DNA of 44,683 nt from positions 1 through 44,683 of the forward strand of contig CANQUL010000005.1 in the NCBI GenBank assembly GCA_947627015.1, read 5' to 3'. Source of the stretch: an uncultured Clostridia bacterium. GTDB lineage: Bacteria; Bacillota; Clostridia; Christensenellales; Borkfalkiaceae. Each line of letters opens with the position of its first letter. The first letter of the stretch is position 1. A model generated the notes under the pieces. It did not search any database. It was not told the DNA's origin and saw nothing but the letters and a program-made list of their open reading frames with translations. Shown piece after piece: positions 35,117 through 44,083 of the stretch. The position numbers and the translations under genes were made by a program.

Positions 35117-35680
35117 ATGTTTTTGATCGTTGGACTCGGAAATCCCGAGGAACGGTACGCAAAGACGTATCACAATTTGGGCTTTCTCGCGGCGGGCGAC
35201 GTCGCGGAGGCCCTTCATACCAAGTTCAAAAAGCGGGAGTGCGAGGCAAGCGTCGCCGAGGCCTATGTCGCGGGCGAAAAGGTCATCATCGCCCGCCCTT
35301 TGACGTACATGAATGCCTCGGGACGGGCCGTAAAACAGCTCATGAAAAAGTACAAGCTGCTGCCTTCCGAACTGCTCGTGATCTATGACGATTACGATCT
35401 TCCCAAGGGGCATGTCCGCGTTCGGCCCTCCGGAAGCGCGGGAACGCACAACGGAATGCGCTCGGTCATCGCCGAAACGGGGATCACCGATTTCGCACGT
35501 ATCCGTATCGGCATCCGCCCGGAAGGGGACGCCGTCTCGCTCATCGATTACGTCCTCTCCGACATCCGCAAGGAGGACTACGAACTCTTCTCTTCGGCGT
35601 GCAAGCGCGCCGCACAGGCCGCCGTATCGCTCGCGGCGGGGGAAAAGACCGACCTCGTGATGACGAGGTACAACGGATGA
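35117..35680 (+). CDS. pth: Peptidyl-tRNA hydrolase
   Basis: A 187-residue enzyme that recycles peptidyl-tRNA. It has GLGNPEERYAKTYHNLGF with catalytic His19 or 20, ARPLTYMNASG with the conserved Asn, DDYDLPKG with the conserved Asp, and GSAGTHNGMRS. It is followed by mfd with an ATGA overlap, the order seen in many Firmicutes. No clear promoter or good SD is visible between the terminator and the ATG. Confidence 0.97.
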   Translation: MFLIVGLGNPEERYAKTYHNLGFLAAGDVAEALHTKFKKRECEASVAEAYVAGEKVIIARPLTYMNASGRAVKQLMKKYKLLPSELLVIYDDYDLPKGHVRVRPSGSAGTHNGMRSVIAETGITDFARIRIGIRPEGDAVSLIDYVLSDIRKEDYELFSSACKRAAQAAVSLAAGEKTDLVMTRYNG

Positions 35681-38600
35681 AGAACTTCTTTACGTTCGGG
35701 GAGATCGGCGGCGACTTTCCCGCGCTCGGCGAGGACATCGCCCGCGGGGTCCCCGTTGAGGCGCACGGCCTCTCCGACGTCCACAAATACCTCGTCTGCG
35801 CCCTCACGCCGGGGCGTGCACTCTATGTCACGGCAGACGCCATCACGGCCCGTCGGGCGGCGGAAAGCATCCGCGCCCTCTCCGAAAAGCGGGTCGCGCT
35901 CCTCTGCGCCAAGGACGAGGTCCTCACCTACCGGAAGGCGGGCAGCAAGGATGCGCTCCATGCCCGTCTTTTTGCGCTCTCCGAATGGGCGGCGGGGGCG
36001 GATGTGCTCGTTGCCGATGTCGAAGCGCTCGTCCAGCTTGCTCCCCGCAAGGTGCCCGTCTTTCATCTCGAAGTGGGTTCGGCATGCGATATGCGCGGCC
36101 TCGTGGAAGCCCTCGTCGAGGCGGGGTATTCCCGCGAATACACGGTGGACGGCCGCGGCGCCTTTTCGGTGCGGGGGGACATTCTCGACATCTGGCCGGT
36201 CGGAAGGGATCACCCGGTGCGCATCGATTTCTTCGGCGACGAGGTGGAGGCCGTCAAACCCTATGACGAAGTGACGGGCGAGCGGTACAAGCAGATCGCC
36301 TCCGTCGACCTCATCGCCGCGACCGACGTCGTGCTTGCCCCCGGGGAGGCCGAAGCGATCGCGGAACGGCTGAAAGAGGAGATCCGTGCGGCCGGTTCGG
36401 CCGAGGCCTACTCGCGCATGCAGACGGTTTCGGAGGACATCCTCGCAAACGGATGCCGCTCCGATTTTATTCTGCCCCTGTGCGCAAATTCCGCCTCCGT
36501 GTTTTCTCTCGTCCCTTCGGATGCCGTGCTCTTTTTCGACGAGTGCAAGCTCATTTCCGACAAGCTCGACGGACTGTATTCCGAACACCGCGAGCGGTAT
36601 AAACTTCTGCTCGGAGGCGGGGAGACCATGCGCTTTTCGGAGGGGCAGTACATCCCCCGCGAAGCGTTCGACCTGAACGGCCGCCGCTGCGTCGCACTGC
36701 AAGCCTTTCTCGGGAACGTCGGATTCTTCCGCCCGATGCGCTCGTACACCTTTTCCTCGACGCCCGCACGGCGCTATCTCAACTCCCTGCCCGACCTTCT
36801 GACCGACCTCGGCGCATGGGAAAAGACGGGCTACCGCGTGCTGCTCTTCTGCGGGAGCGCGGAACGCGTCGACAAGATCAAAGAGGTGCTTTCCGACGGG
36901 GGGATCTCGTACACGGTACCCCCCGATTCGCTCTCATCCTTTCATGGTGTCGCTCCGATCGCCGAGACGCTCGAACACGGATTTCTGCTCCACTCCTGCA
37001 AACTCGCGGTCATCGGGACGTCCGATCTCTTCACGCGGGCGGCGGCCGACCGCAGGATCCGGCGGAAGCGCGGCGACCTCTTTTTTGCCCCCGAAGTGGG
37101 GGATTATGCCGTCCACGAGACGCACGGCATCGGCCGTGTCACGGGCGTAAAGCGCATCGAGACCTCGGACGGGATCAAGGAATACATCGAGCTCGCCTAC
37201 CGCGACGGCGACACCCTCTATGTGCCCGTCGAACAGATGGACGTGCTGTCCAAGTACATGGGCGGCGATTCGCCCGCGCTCTCCCGCATCGGCGGGGCAG
37301 AATTCGAGCGCGTCAAGGCACGGGTGCGGGCCTCTCTCAAAAAGATGGCCTTCGACCTCAAAAAGCTGTATGCCGAGCGGAGCGAACGGCGGGGCTATGT
37401 CTTTCCCGCCTACGAGACGGAGATGGAGGAATTCGAATCGGCCTTCCCGTTCGAAGAGACTCCCGACCAGCTGCAATCGATCGCGGAAGTCAAGGCGGAC
37501 ATGTGTTCGGACAAGGTGATGGACCGTCTCCTCTGCGGCGACGTGGGGTTCGGTAAGACGGAAGTCGCCCTCCGTGCCGCCTATCTCTGTATCCTTGCGG
37601 GGCGGCAGGCCGCCCTGCTCTGCCCGGGCACCGTTCTCTCGGAACAGCACTACCGGACGGCTGTCGAGCGGATGGGCCCCTTCGGCGTGCGTGTCGCTGC
37701 GCTCAACCGGTTCCGCACCGACAGGGAAGTCTCCGCCACGCTTGCCGCCCTCAAGAATGGGGACATCGACCTCGTGGTGGGGACGCACCGTCTCCTCTCC
37801 GACGACGTGGTCTTTCATGACCTCGGACTGCTGCTTCTCGACGAGGAACAGCGCTTCGGCGTGGAGCATAAGGAGAAGATCAAAAACGTCAAGCGGAACG
37901 TCGACTGCCTAACCATGACCGCGACACCCATTCCGAGAACGCTGCATCTCTCGCTCTCGGGCATCCGCGATATTTCCACCATCCAGACGCCGCCGTATGC
38001 CCGCCTGCCCGTGCAGACCTATGTTGCCGAAGAGTCGGAGACGCTCATCCGCGACGCCTGTATCCGGGAGATCGCGCGGAAGGGGCAGATCTTTCTTCTC
38101 TACAACCGCGTGGAGACGATCGGCAGCTTTGCGGCGCGCATCGCCGAGATCGTGCCCGAAGCGCGCGTCACCGTCGCTCACGGCAGAATGGAGCACGCCG
38201 CCCTCGAGCGCAACGTATTCGGCTTCTATCGGGGCGAATCCGATCTCCTCGTCACGACGACCATCATCGAGAACGGGATCGATCTCCCCAACGCCAACAC
38301 GCTCATCGTCATCGACGCCGACCGTCTCGGCATCTCCCAGCTCTACCAGCTGCGCGGACGGGTGGGGCGGGGCACCCGCCTTGCCCATGCCTATTTCACC
38401 TACAAACCGGAGCGCGTCATGACGTCGGCGGCGGCCGAACGGCTCAAGGCGATCATGCAGTTCACCGAACTCGGATCGGGTTTCCGCATCGCCATGCGCG
38501 ACCTCGAGATCCGCGGCGCGGGCAACGTCCTCGGCGCCGAGCAGCACGGCCACATGGATAAAGTCGGCTATGAGCTCTATTCCAAGATCCTCAAGGAAGA

Positions 38601-39066
38601 ACTCACGGGCGAGCACACGGAGAGCGTCGACCTCGACATCCGCACCACGGCCTTCCTCCCGGAGAGCTATATCGAATCCAACGCCGGCCGCATGGACTGC
38701 TACAAGCAGATCGCCGAGATCGCGAACGCCGAAGATTACAAGCGCGTCTGTTCCTCCATGGAGGAGCAGTACGGCCGCCTTCCGCCCTCCGCGCTCAACC
38801 TTCTCATCATCGCTCTCATGAAGAGTTACGCCTCGCGGCTGTTTGTCAAAAAGATCTCGGTGGGGCCCAAGGGCGGGGCCTTCGAGTTCACCGAACTTAA
38901 CGCGCTCTCGGACGACCGGATCGCCGCGGCCATGCAGAAATACGCCCCCGCGCTGAGCCTTGACATGACCACCGCGCCCGTTCTTCGCTTCCGGAACATG
39001 GGCGACGGCGGCAAAACCATGGTCCTCATGACGAGATTTTTGAAATTTGCATCAACTTTTCACTGA
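35677..39066 (+). CDS. mfd: Transcription-repair coupling factor Mfd
   Basis: A 1129-residue ATP-dependent DNA translocase that removes stalled RNA polymerase and recruits UvrA. In order: UvrB-like N-terminal region (about 1-340), RNA-polymerase-interacting CarD-like domain (about 470-540, VGDYAVHETHGIGRV), helicase domain with Walker A GDVGFGKTEVAL (about 620), DEEQRFG (about 721), motif VI region LRGRVGRGT (about 893), and the C-terminal TRCF domain. The length is typical. Start at 35677 overlaps the pth stop. Confidence 0.97.
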   Translation: MKNFFTFGEIGGDFPALGEDIARGVPVEAHGLSDVHKYLVCALTPGRALYVTADAITARRAAESIRALSEKRVALLCAKDEVLTYRKAGSKDALHARLFALSEWAAGADVLVADVEALVQLAPRKVPVFHLEVGSACDMRGLVEALVEAGYSREYTVDGRGAFSVRGDILDIWPVGRDHPVRIDFFGDEVEAVKPYDEVTGERYKQIASVDLIAATDVVLAPGEAEAIAERLKEEIRAAGSAEAYSRMQTVSEDILANGCRSDFILPLCANSASVFSLVPSDAVLFFDECKLISDKLDGLYSEHRERYKLLLGGGETMRFSEGQYIPREAFDLNGRRCVALQAFLGNVGFFRPMRSYTFSSTPARRYLNSLPDLLTDLGAWEKTGYRVLLFCGSAERVDKIKEVLSDGGISYTVPPDSLSSFHGVAPIAETLEHGFLLHSCKLAVIGTSDLFTRAAADRRIRRKRGDLFFAPEVGDYAVHETHGIGRVTGVKRIETSDGIKEYIELAYRDGDTLYVPVEQMDVLSKYMGGDSPALSRIGGAEFERVKARVRASLKKMAFDLKKLYAERSERRGYVFPAYETEMEEFESAFPFEETPDQLQSIAEVKADMCSDKVMDRLLCGDVGFGKTEVALRAAYLCILAGRQAALLCPGTVLSEQHYRTAVERMGPFGVRVAALNRFRTDREVSATLAALKNGDIDLVVGTHRLLSDDVVFHDLGLLLLDEEQRFGVEHKEKIKNVKRNVDCLTMTATPIPRTLHLSLSGIRDISTIQTPPYARLPVQTYVAEESETLIRDACIREIARKGQIFLLYNRVETIGSFAARIAEIVPEARVTVAHGRMEHAALERNVFGFYRGESDLLVTTTIIENGIDLPNANTLIVIDADRLGISQLYQLRGRVGRGTRLAHAYFTYKPERVMTSAAAERLKAIMQFTELGSGFRIAMRDLEIRGAGNVLGAEQHGHMDKVGYELYSKILKEELTGEHTESVDLDIRTTAFLPESYIESNAGRMDCYKQIAEIANAEDYKRVCSSMEEQYGRLPPSALNLLIIALMKSYASRLFVKKISVGPKGGAFEFTELNALSDDRIAAAMQKYAPALSLDMTTAPVLRFRNMGDGGKTMVLMTRFLKFASTFH

Positions 39067-39083
39067 AATTCGGCGAGAATGGC

Positions 39084-39112
39084 TTGCACATTTTTCGGAA
39101 ATGCACTATAAT
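39084..39112 (+). promoter_or_regulatory. Promoter of the PrsA-like lipoprotein
   Basis: TTGCAC (39084-39089), 17-nt spacer, TATAAT (39107-39112). The leader is about 70 nt and ends with GCAGGAG before the ATG at 39190. Confidence 0.85.
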
Positions 39113-39189
39113 AGAAAACGCATGGGTGCGCGGACGCTATGCGCGCCGGTGCGTGTCAAACAGAAAAACATCCACGCAGGAGCTTTTGT

Positions 39190-41376
39190 ATGAACAGAAA
39201 AAAGAAGGTTGCGGCAGTTGCGCTTGCCGCGCTCATGGCTTGCGGAACGCTTGCCGGATGCGATGCGCTCACCACGGTGAACAGCACCAAAAACTATGCG
39301 CAGGTCATCGCGGAGGTCGATCTCACCAAGGCGGATGAATTCAAGGAGAACGGATCGTTCTATGCCTACAAGGATCTCGTCTCGCCTGCCGAGATCAGCA
39401 AGCGGGACCTCATCGCCCTCTACTACACGAGCGGATATACCCTCCAGCAGCAGAACGGGATGAGCTATACCGACACCTTCAACACCCTTGTGGAGTACCT
39501 CGTCAACCGTCAGGTGGCCGTGCAGTATGCCATGGTCTGTCTCGTCTCCTCCGAGGACGGCGACGCCGACGGCAACAAGTACACCGTGCAGGGGTATACG
39601 GCCGCCGTGACGGCCGCGGGTGCCGATGCTACCGATACCGATAAACGGCTTGCCGGGCTCAAATACTTCCTCACCGCCAACGACGGGACCGACGAGAAGG
39701 CGAAAAAGGCCGAATACGACCTCAAGTCGTTCATCAACGGCTCCATCGACTCCATCGAGGAATCCATCATCGATTTCGAAGAGGACGAGCATGACCATAC
39801 GCCCGACTCCGAAGTCCGCACGACCCCCACGGGCGCCGAGACGGAGAACGATGAGTTCTACGACGAGGAATACAACATCTACACGGGCCGCGAGAGCGAT
39901 GCCCAGCTCGGCACCTACGAGATGGTGGACGGCTCCACCCGGACGACGCGCAAAAAGGCCTACAACCGCTTCCTGTCGAGCCTCATGAGCAACGGGCTTC
40001 TGACCAAGGGTGAGGACACGACGAACTTTGCGTCGCTCTCCTATTACAAGACGCAGCTCCTCTCGAGATACGAGACGGCCGTGCTCGAAAAACTGACCGA
40101 CAAGTTCGAGCAGAAGGCCACCCAAGAGATCACCGAGGCATGGGCGACCAAGGAATACGCCGACAACCTCGCCGACCAGAAGGTGAGCTACGGGAAGGAC
40201 AAGAGCGCCTTCGAGACCGCCTTCGACGCACTCTCCGATTCGACCTTCGTCCTGACGCCCTACGACGCCAACTACGGCTACGTCATCAATATCCTGCTTC
40301 CCTTCTCCACGCGCCAGTCTGCGCTCCTGACCGAGGCCTCCAACGACTTCGGCGACGCCAAGGGCAACAAGTTCGCGGCGCGTGCCCAGCTCCTCAAAGA
40401 GGTGCTCGCCACCGACCAGCGCGGCACATGGTTCACGGGCCATACCGATTACTCGTTTGACGCCGATGCCAAGACCGCCTATAACGGCGGCAACGCGGAT
40501 CGCACCAAGCTGTTCTTCGAAAACAGCTTCCCCGAGGACGAGAACGGACAGTACGAGCGCCTTGCGAACTACTACGGCGACTACACCTTCAACGGAGTAG
40601 CCGTTAAGGATGAGGACGGCGACGGATACGAGATCACGCCCAACAAGATCTCCATCGACGGATTCCTCGAGGAGATGCACGGCTACCTCGACCATGCGGG
40701 GCTCGGCGTTACGGTGGGGGACAAATACACCGAAGCGTACAAGCAGGCTTACTTCAACGAAGATTCCTACTATTACACCGAGGACGTCACCGACGAGGAC
40801 GGCACCGCACACAAGAAGGGCGAAGTGGATTACGGCAAGTTCGTCTATGAGATGGGCAAGATCACTTCCTTCAAGGGAGATGCCGTGTTCGGTGAGGCCG
40901 CTCCCTACAACGCGAACGAGCTCTTCCTCAAGGATTCGGCCGAAAACACCGCGCTCTCCGTCATAAACGAGCTCTCCTTTGCGTATAATACGGATACAGC
41001 GGGTCTCAATACCTATCTCGGGTACATGGTCTCGCCCTTCAAGACGAGCTTCGTCTCCGAGTTCGAGTATGCGGCGCAGCTTGCTGTGCGCGGCGGTGCG
41101 GGCACCTATACGGTCGTCCCCTCCGATTACGGCTGGCACATCATCTACTGCACCTTCTCGTTTGCGGATTCCGCGGGCAAGGATTCTCCCTACGACTTCG
41201 TGTGGGACGACATCGAAAAGGAGGGCACCTTCTCTTATCGGTACTACGAGTCGCTCAAATCCACCACGGTCGCGAACTTCGCGTCGAACATGCAGACGGA
41301 GGCCATCATTCCCTTCCTCGAAGCATGCTCCACCGTGTATGAAGAGCGCTTTGCCGACCTGTTGAATCTCGACTGA
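39190..41376 (+). CDS. Large PrsA/SurA-like lipoprotein (putative foldase)
   Basis: A 728-residue lipoprotein. The signal peptide ends in lipobox TLAGC (Cys24). Most of the chain is helical and highly charged, with an acidic insert at about 195-235 (DFEEDEHDHTPD). Near the C-terminus VVPSDYGWHIIYC resembles the end of a parvulin-type peptidyl-prolyl isomerase domain (the GyHII strand). The position after mfd is where Clostridia often encode PrsA/SurA-type foldases. At more than twice the usual PrsA length, and with a weak parvulin match, the isomerase activity is uncertain. Folding of secreted proteins outside the membrane is the likely role. Confidence 0.72.
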   Translation: MNRKKKVAAVALAALMACGTLAGCDALTTVNSTKNYAQVIAEVDLTKADEFKENGSFYAYKDLVSPAEISKRDLIALYYTSGYTLQQQNGMSYTDTFNTLVEYLVNRQVAVQYAMVCLVSSEDGDADGNKYTVQGYTAAVTAAGADATDTDKRLAGLKYFLTANDGTDEKAKKAEYDLKSFINGSIDSIEESIIDFEEDEHDHTPDSEVRTTPTGAETENDEFYDEEYNIYTGRESDAQLGTYEMVDGSTRTTRKKAYNRFLSSLMSNGLLTKGEDTTNFASLSYYKTQLLSRYETAVLEKLTDKFEQKATQEITEAWATKEYADNLADQKVSYGKDKSAFETAFDALSDSTFVLTPYDANYGYVINILLPFSTRQSALLTEASNDFGDAKGNKFAARAQLLKEVLATDQRGTWFTGHTDYSFDADAKTAYNGGNADRTKLFFENSFPEDENGQYERLANYYGDYTFNGVAVKDEDGDGYEITPNKISIDGFLEEMHGYLDHAGLGVTVGDKYTEAYKQAYFNEDSYYYTEDVTDEDGTAHKKGEVDYGKFVYEMGKITSFKGDAVFGEAAPYNANELFLKDSAENTALSVINELSFAYNTDTAGLNTYLGYMVSPFKTSFVSEFEYAAQLAVRGGAGTYTVVPSDYGWHIIYCTFSFADSAGKDSPYDFVWDDIEKEGTFSYRYYESLKSTTVANFASNMQTEAIIPFLEACSTVYEERFADLLNLD

Positions 41377-41385
41377 GAATTCGAA

Positions 41386-42201
41386 ATGAGTGTTTGGGAA
41401 ACCATCTGGAAATCAATTCTTCTCGGAACGGTGCAGGGACTCACGGAGTTCCTGCCCGTTTCTTCAAGCGGACATTTAATGCTGCTTCAGCGCCTCCTCG
41501 GCTATTCCCTCGAGGGGGGAAGCATGACCTTTGTCAACATCATGCTGCATGCGGGAACGCTTCTCGCCGTCATCGTCTATTTCCGGAAGGACATCCTCGC
41601 GCTCTTCCGTCCGCCCTTCAAGACGCTCGGCATGCTCTTTGTCGCAACCATTCCCGCGGGCCTTGCGGGGCTCTTTCTCGAGGGCCCCGTCGACGCGCTC
41701 TTCTCCGGACAATGGGGCGTGCTGCTTGTCTGCATCCTGTTCGGCGTCACCGCCGCGATGCTGCTCGTCTGTGAGCTCGTCGCAGGCAAACGGGAGGGGA
41801 AGTCCCTCGGCTGGAAGCATACGGTCCCCATGGCCCTCATGCAGGCCGTCGCCATCCTGCCCGGGATCTCCCGCAGCGGTTCCACGATCGCCACGGGCGT
41901 CATTGCGGGGGGCAAGACGGAGGAGGTCTCGCGCTTTTCCTTTCTGATGAGCATCCCCATCATCCTCGGAAGCCTTGTCCTCGGCCTCAAAGACGTCGTT
42001 TCCGGCGGTGCTTCCGCGGGCATGGATTGGGGGAGCGCGGTCGGCATCCTTCTCGGCATTGCGGCTGCGGCCGTCACGGGACTGCTGTCTCTGCGCCTCA
42101 TGTCCGCCCTCGTGAAAAAGACGAACTACAAGTGGTTCTCCCTGTATCTTCTGCTCCTTGCGCTCACGGGCCTGTGGCTCAACGTCGCGGGCGTCCTGTA
42201 A
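41386..42201 (+). CDS. uppP: Undecaprenyl-diphosphatase (UppP/BacA)
   Basis: A 271-residue membrane enzyme that recycles the lipid carrier for cell-wall synthesis and gives bacitracin tolerance. Both signature motifs are intact: QGLTEFLPVSSSGHL (about 17-31) and LPGISRSGSTIATG (about 158-171). About eight helices and normal length. It starts 9 bp after the PrsA-like gene and is probably cotranscribed. No strong SD is seen. Confidence 0.97.
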   Translation: MSVWETIWKSILLGTVQGLTEFLPVSSSGHLMLLQRLLGYSLEGGSMTFVNIMLHAGTLLAVIVYFRKDILALFRPPFKTLGMLFVATIPAGLAGLFLEGPVDALFSGQWGVLLVCILFGVTAAMLLVCELVAGKREGKSLGWKHTVPMALMQAVAILPGISRSGSTIATGVIAGGKTEEVSRFSFLMSIPIILGSLVLGLKDVVSGGASAGMDWGSAVGILLGIAAAAVTGLLSLRLMSALVKKTNYKWFSLYLLLLALTGLWLNVAGVL

Positions 42202-42258
42202 TCAGTTCCGCATAAACCCCGTTTTTCCGCGCATACTGCGACCATCGGAGGTACCAGT

Positions 42259-42411
42259 ATGCGATTGAATTCGGGAGATGTCTGCCCCAAGACGGGCGCC
42301 TACAGGGTGATCGACAAGGACGGGAACGTCGTGAATACCATCTATGTCGGCGAAGGCGAAACCATGCCGCCCACGCAGTATTCCGGCTGTCATTACGAAT
42401 CGGAGTCCTGA
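42259..42411 (+). CDS. YjzC-like small protein
   Basis: A 50-residue protein, too short for many gene callers. A clear SD (CGGAGG, 42246-42251) precedes the ATG. The sequence LNSGDVCPKTGAYRVIDKDG followed by VGEGETMPPT has the pattern of YjzC-family small proteins (short beta-rich, GD.(C)P.(T)G.Y...G...PPT). Function unknown. It is followed by its own terminator. Confidence 0.72.
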   Translation: MRLNSGDVCPKTGAYRVIDKDGNVVNTIYVGEGETMPPTQYSGCHYESES

Positions 42412-42420
42412 CAAAGACGA

Positions 42421-42450
42421 AGAGAAGAGGCCGATGCGGCCTCTTCTTTT
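42421..42450 (+). terminator. Terminator of the YjzC-like gene
   Basis: An 11-bp stem AGAAGAGGCCG / ATG / CGGCCTCTTCT followed by a T-run. Confidence 0.92.
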
Positions 42451-42559
42451 TTCATGGAAAAGATAGGGGGCATGTCCGAAGGACGAGCTCCGAAAATCCG
42501 TCGGAACGCTTTTTTCGGGCTTTGCATACGATGATAAAAAATGTTCATCCGGAGGGACT

Positions 42560-43051
42560 ATGCAGAGCAGTTGTATCATGGAACAAAGACAGGACGCGGG
42601 GTCGGCAAAGGTGCTGTTCCCCCTGTACGCGGGGAAATGCGGCATGCTGACCGCCGTGCTGCAATACGTCTACCAAGCCGTCGTGCTCGGCGGCTCGGGA
42701 ATGACCGAAGAGGGGAAGGAGCTCGAGGCCATCGCGGGCGAAAAGCTGTGCGATTTCGAGCGGATCGGCACGCTTCTCGGATCGTCTGGCGTCGATCCCG
42801 TATTCACCGCCTGCCCGCCTTACCCCGTCTCCTACCATTCGGCCGCATCGGTCGATTACGCCAAGAGCTACCCCGCAATGCTCGCTGCCGACCTTCGGCT
42901 CGAGGCCGCTCTCTCCGCCCGTCTCGAACAGGCCGCCGCGGCCGTTTCCGCACCCCATGCCCGCGTTCTTTCCGCCGCGCTCGAATCCTCCCGCCGTCAC
43001 GAACAGCGGCTGAAACGGTTGTCGGAGTCCGCACCGCGCGAATCCCATTGA
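42560..43051 (+). CDS. Ferritin-like-fold protein with altered metal site
   Basis: A 163-residue helical protein. It resembles the small ferritin-like proteins of Clostridia (LYAGKCGMLTAVLQYVYQ; LEAIAGEKLCDFERIGTLL; GVDPVF). In those proteins the first helix usually carries Glu and the second an EXXH pair. Here Met29 occupies the Glu position and Cys64 the His position (EKLC), so di-iron binding is doubtful. A good SD (CCGGAGGGA) precedes the ATG at 42560. It is followed by a thioredoxin-reductase-like gene with its own promoter. The family assignment rests on pattern recognition. Confidence 0.65.
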   Translation: MQSSCIMEQRQDAGSAKVLFPLYAGKCGMLTAVLQYVYQAVVLGGSGMTEEGKELEAIAGEKLCDFERIGTLLGSSGVDPVFTACPPYPVSYHSAASVDYAKSYPAMLAADLRLEAALSARLEQAAAAVSAPHARVLSAALESSRRHEQRLKRLSESAPRESH

Positions 43052-43076
43052 CTTTTCCGCCCCGTTGTGGTATGAT
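43048..43076 (+). promoter_or_regulatory. Promoter of the thioredoxin-reductase-like gene
   Basis: TTGACT (43048-43053), 17-nt spacer, TATGAT (43071-43076). The -35 overlaps the stop of the ferritin-like gene. Confidence 0.8.
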
Positions 43077-43104
43077 GGTATCGCACAAGGGGGATACTCG
43101 AACA

Positions 43105-43956
43105 ATGCAACTCTATGATACCGTGATCGTGGGCGGCGGGCTTGCGGGCTATACGGCAGCCCTGACCGCCAAAAATCTGAAACTCGACAGCCTCTGGCTC
43201 GCCGACGGTGTGTTCGGCCGCAATCTGCGCCTTGCCGAACGCGTCACCGACTTTCCCTCCGTCATGGGCAGCGGACGGGATTTCGCCCGTGCACTCGATG
43301 CCCAGAGGGAGGCGGAGGACATCCGCTTCCTTTCCTGCCGTGTCGACGGCGTCTATCCCGCGGAGGGTGCATATCTCACGACCGCCGGAGAACAAGCTTT
43401 CCGCTCGAGGACGGTCATCCTTGCCACAGGCGTCGAACGGAGAGCCGCGCTGAAGGGCGCGGAGGAGTTCCTCGGGAAGGGCGTCAGCTACTGCGCCGTG
43501 TGCGATGCCGCGCTCTATCGGGGCAAACGGGTCGCCGCGGTCCTCTATGACGAGGGCTTTGAGGACGAGCTCACGCTTCTCGCCTCCTATGCGGATACCG
43601 TCGGCGTGTTCGGCCCCTGCAGAGAGCTTCCGCCGCACTGCGTCCCCGTCAGGGGGACTCCGCTCGCCGTCGAAGGGGACAAGCGTGTCTCCCGCCTCCT
43701 TCATACGGAGGGCACATTCGAGACGGACGGCGTCTTTCTTCTCGGAGGAACGGTCCCGCCCGGACTTCTGGTCCGCGGCCTCCGAACGGACGGTCCGCAC
43801 ATTGTCGTTGCGCGCGATCTTTCGACCAATCTTGCGGGCATCTTTGCCGCGGGGGACGTGACGGGAACGCCCTATCAGTACGCAAAAGCGGCCGGCGAAG
43901 GCTGCGTTGCGGCACACAGCGCGCGTTCTTTCCTCAAAAATCGGCCCCATCCTTGA
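43105..43956 (+). CDS. Thioredoxin-reductase-like flavoprotein lacking the NADPH motif
   Basis: A 283-residue flavoprotein. The FAD-binding TVIVGGGLAGYTAAL is at the N-terminus, the redox-active CAVC pair is Cys130/Cys133, and the C-terminal FAD motif is GIFAAGDVTGTPYQYAKAAGEG. The middle domain, which in NADPH-dependent enzymes carries GxGxxA and HRRxxxR, instead reads VAAVLYDEGFEDELTLLA and has no such residues. Pyridine-nucleotide-independent, ferredoxin-linked flavin thioredoxin reductases of Clostridia lack these motifs in the same way, so that is the best functional guess. The start at 43105 follows AAGGGGGA. Confidence 0.85.
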   Translation: MQLYDTVIVGGGLAGYTAALTAKNLKLDSLWLADGVFGRNLRLAERVTDFPSVMGSGRDFARALDAQREAEDIRFLSCRVDGVYPAEGAYLTTAGEQAFRSRTVILATGVERRAALKGAEEFLGKGVSYCAVCDAALYRGKRVAAVLYDEGFEDELTLLASYADTVGVFGPCRELPPHCVPVRGTPLAVEGDKRVSRLLHTEGTFETDGVFLLGGTVPPGLLVRGLRTDGPHIVVARDLSTNLAGIFAAGDVTGTPYQYAKAAGEGCVAAHSARSFLKNRPHP

Positions 43957-44017
43957 CCCAACCGACCAAAAAATCCAAAAACTATTAAAATGTCGGGAAA
44001 AATTTTTGCCGAAACAC

Positions 44018-44046
44018 TTGTTTTTTCGTTCATTTCATAGTATAAT
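44018..44046 (+). promoter_or_regulatory. Promoter of the acidic repeat protein
   Basis: TTGTTT (44018-44023), 17-nt spacer, TATAAT (44041-44046). SD ACGGAGG precedes the ATG at 44084. Confidence 0.82.
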
Positions 44047-44083
44047 GGTTATAAGCACCTTGATATCGACACGGAGGATAATT

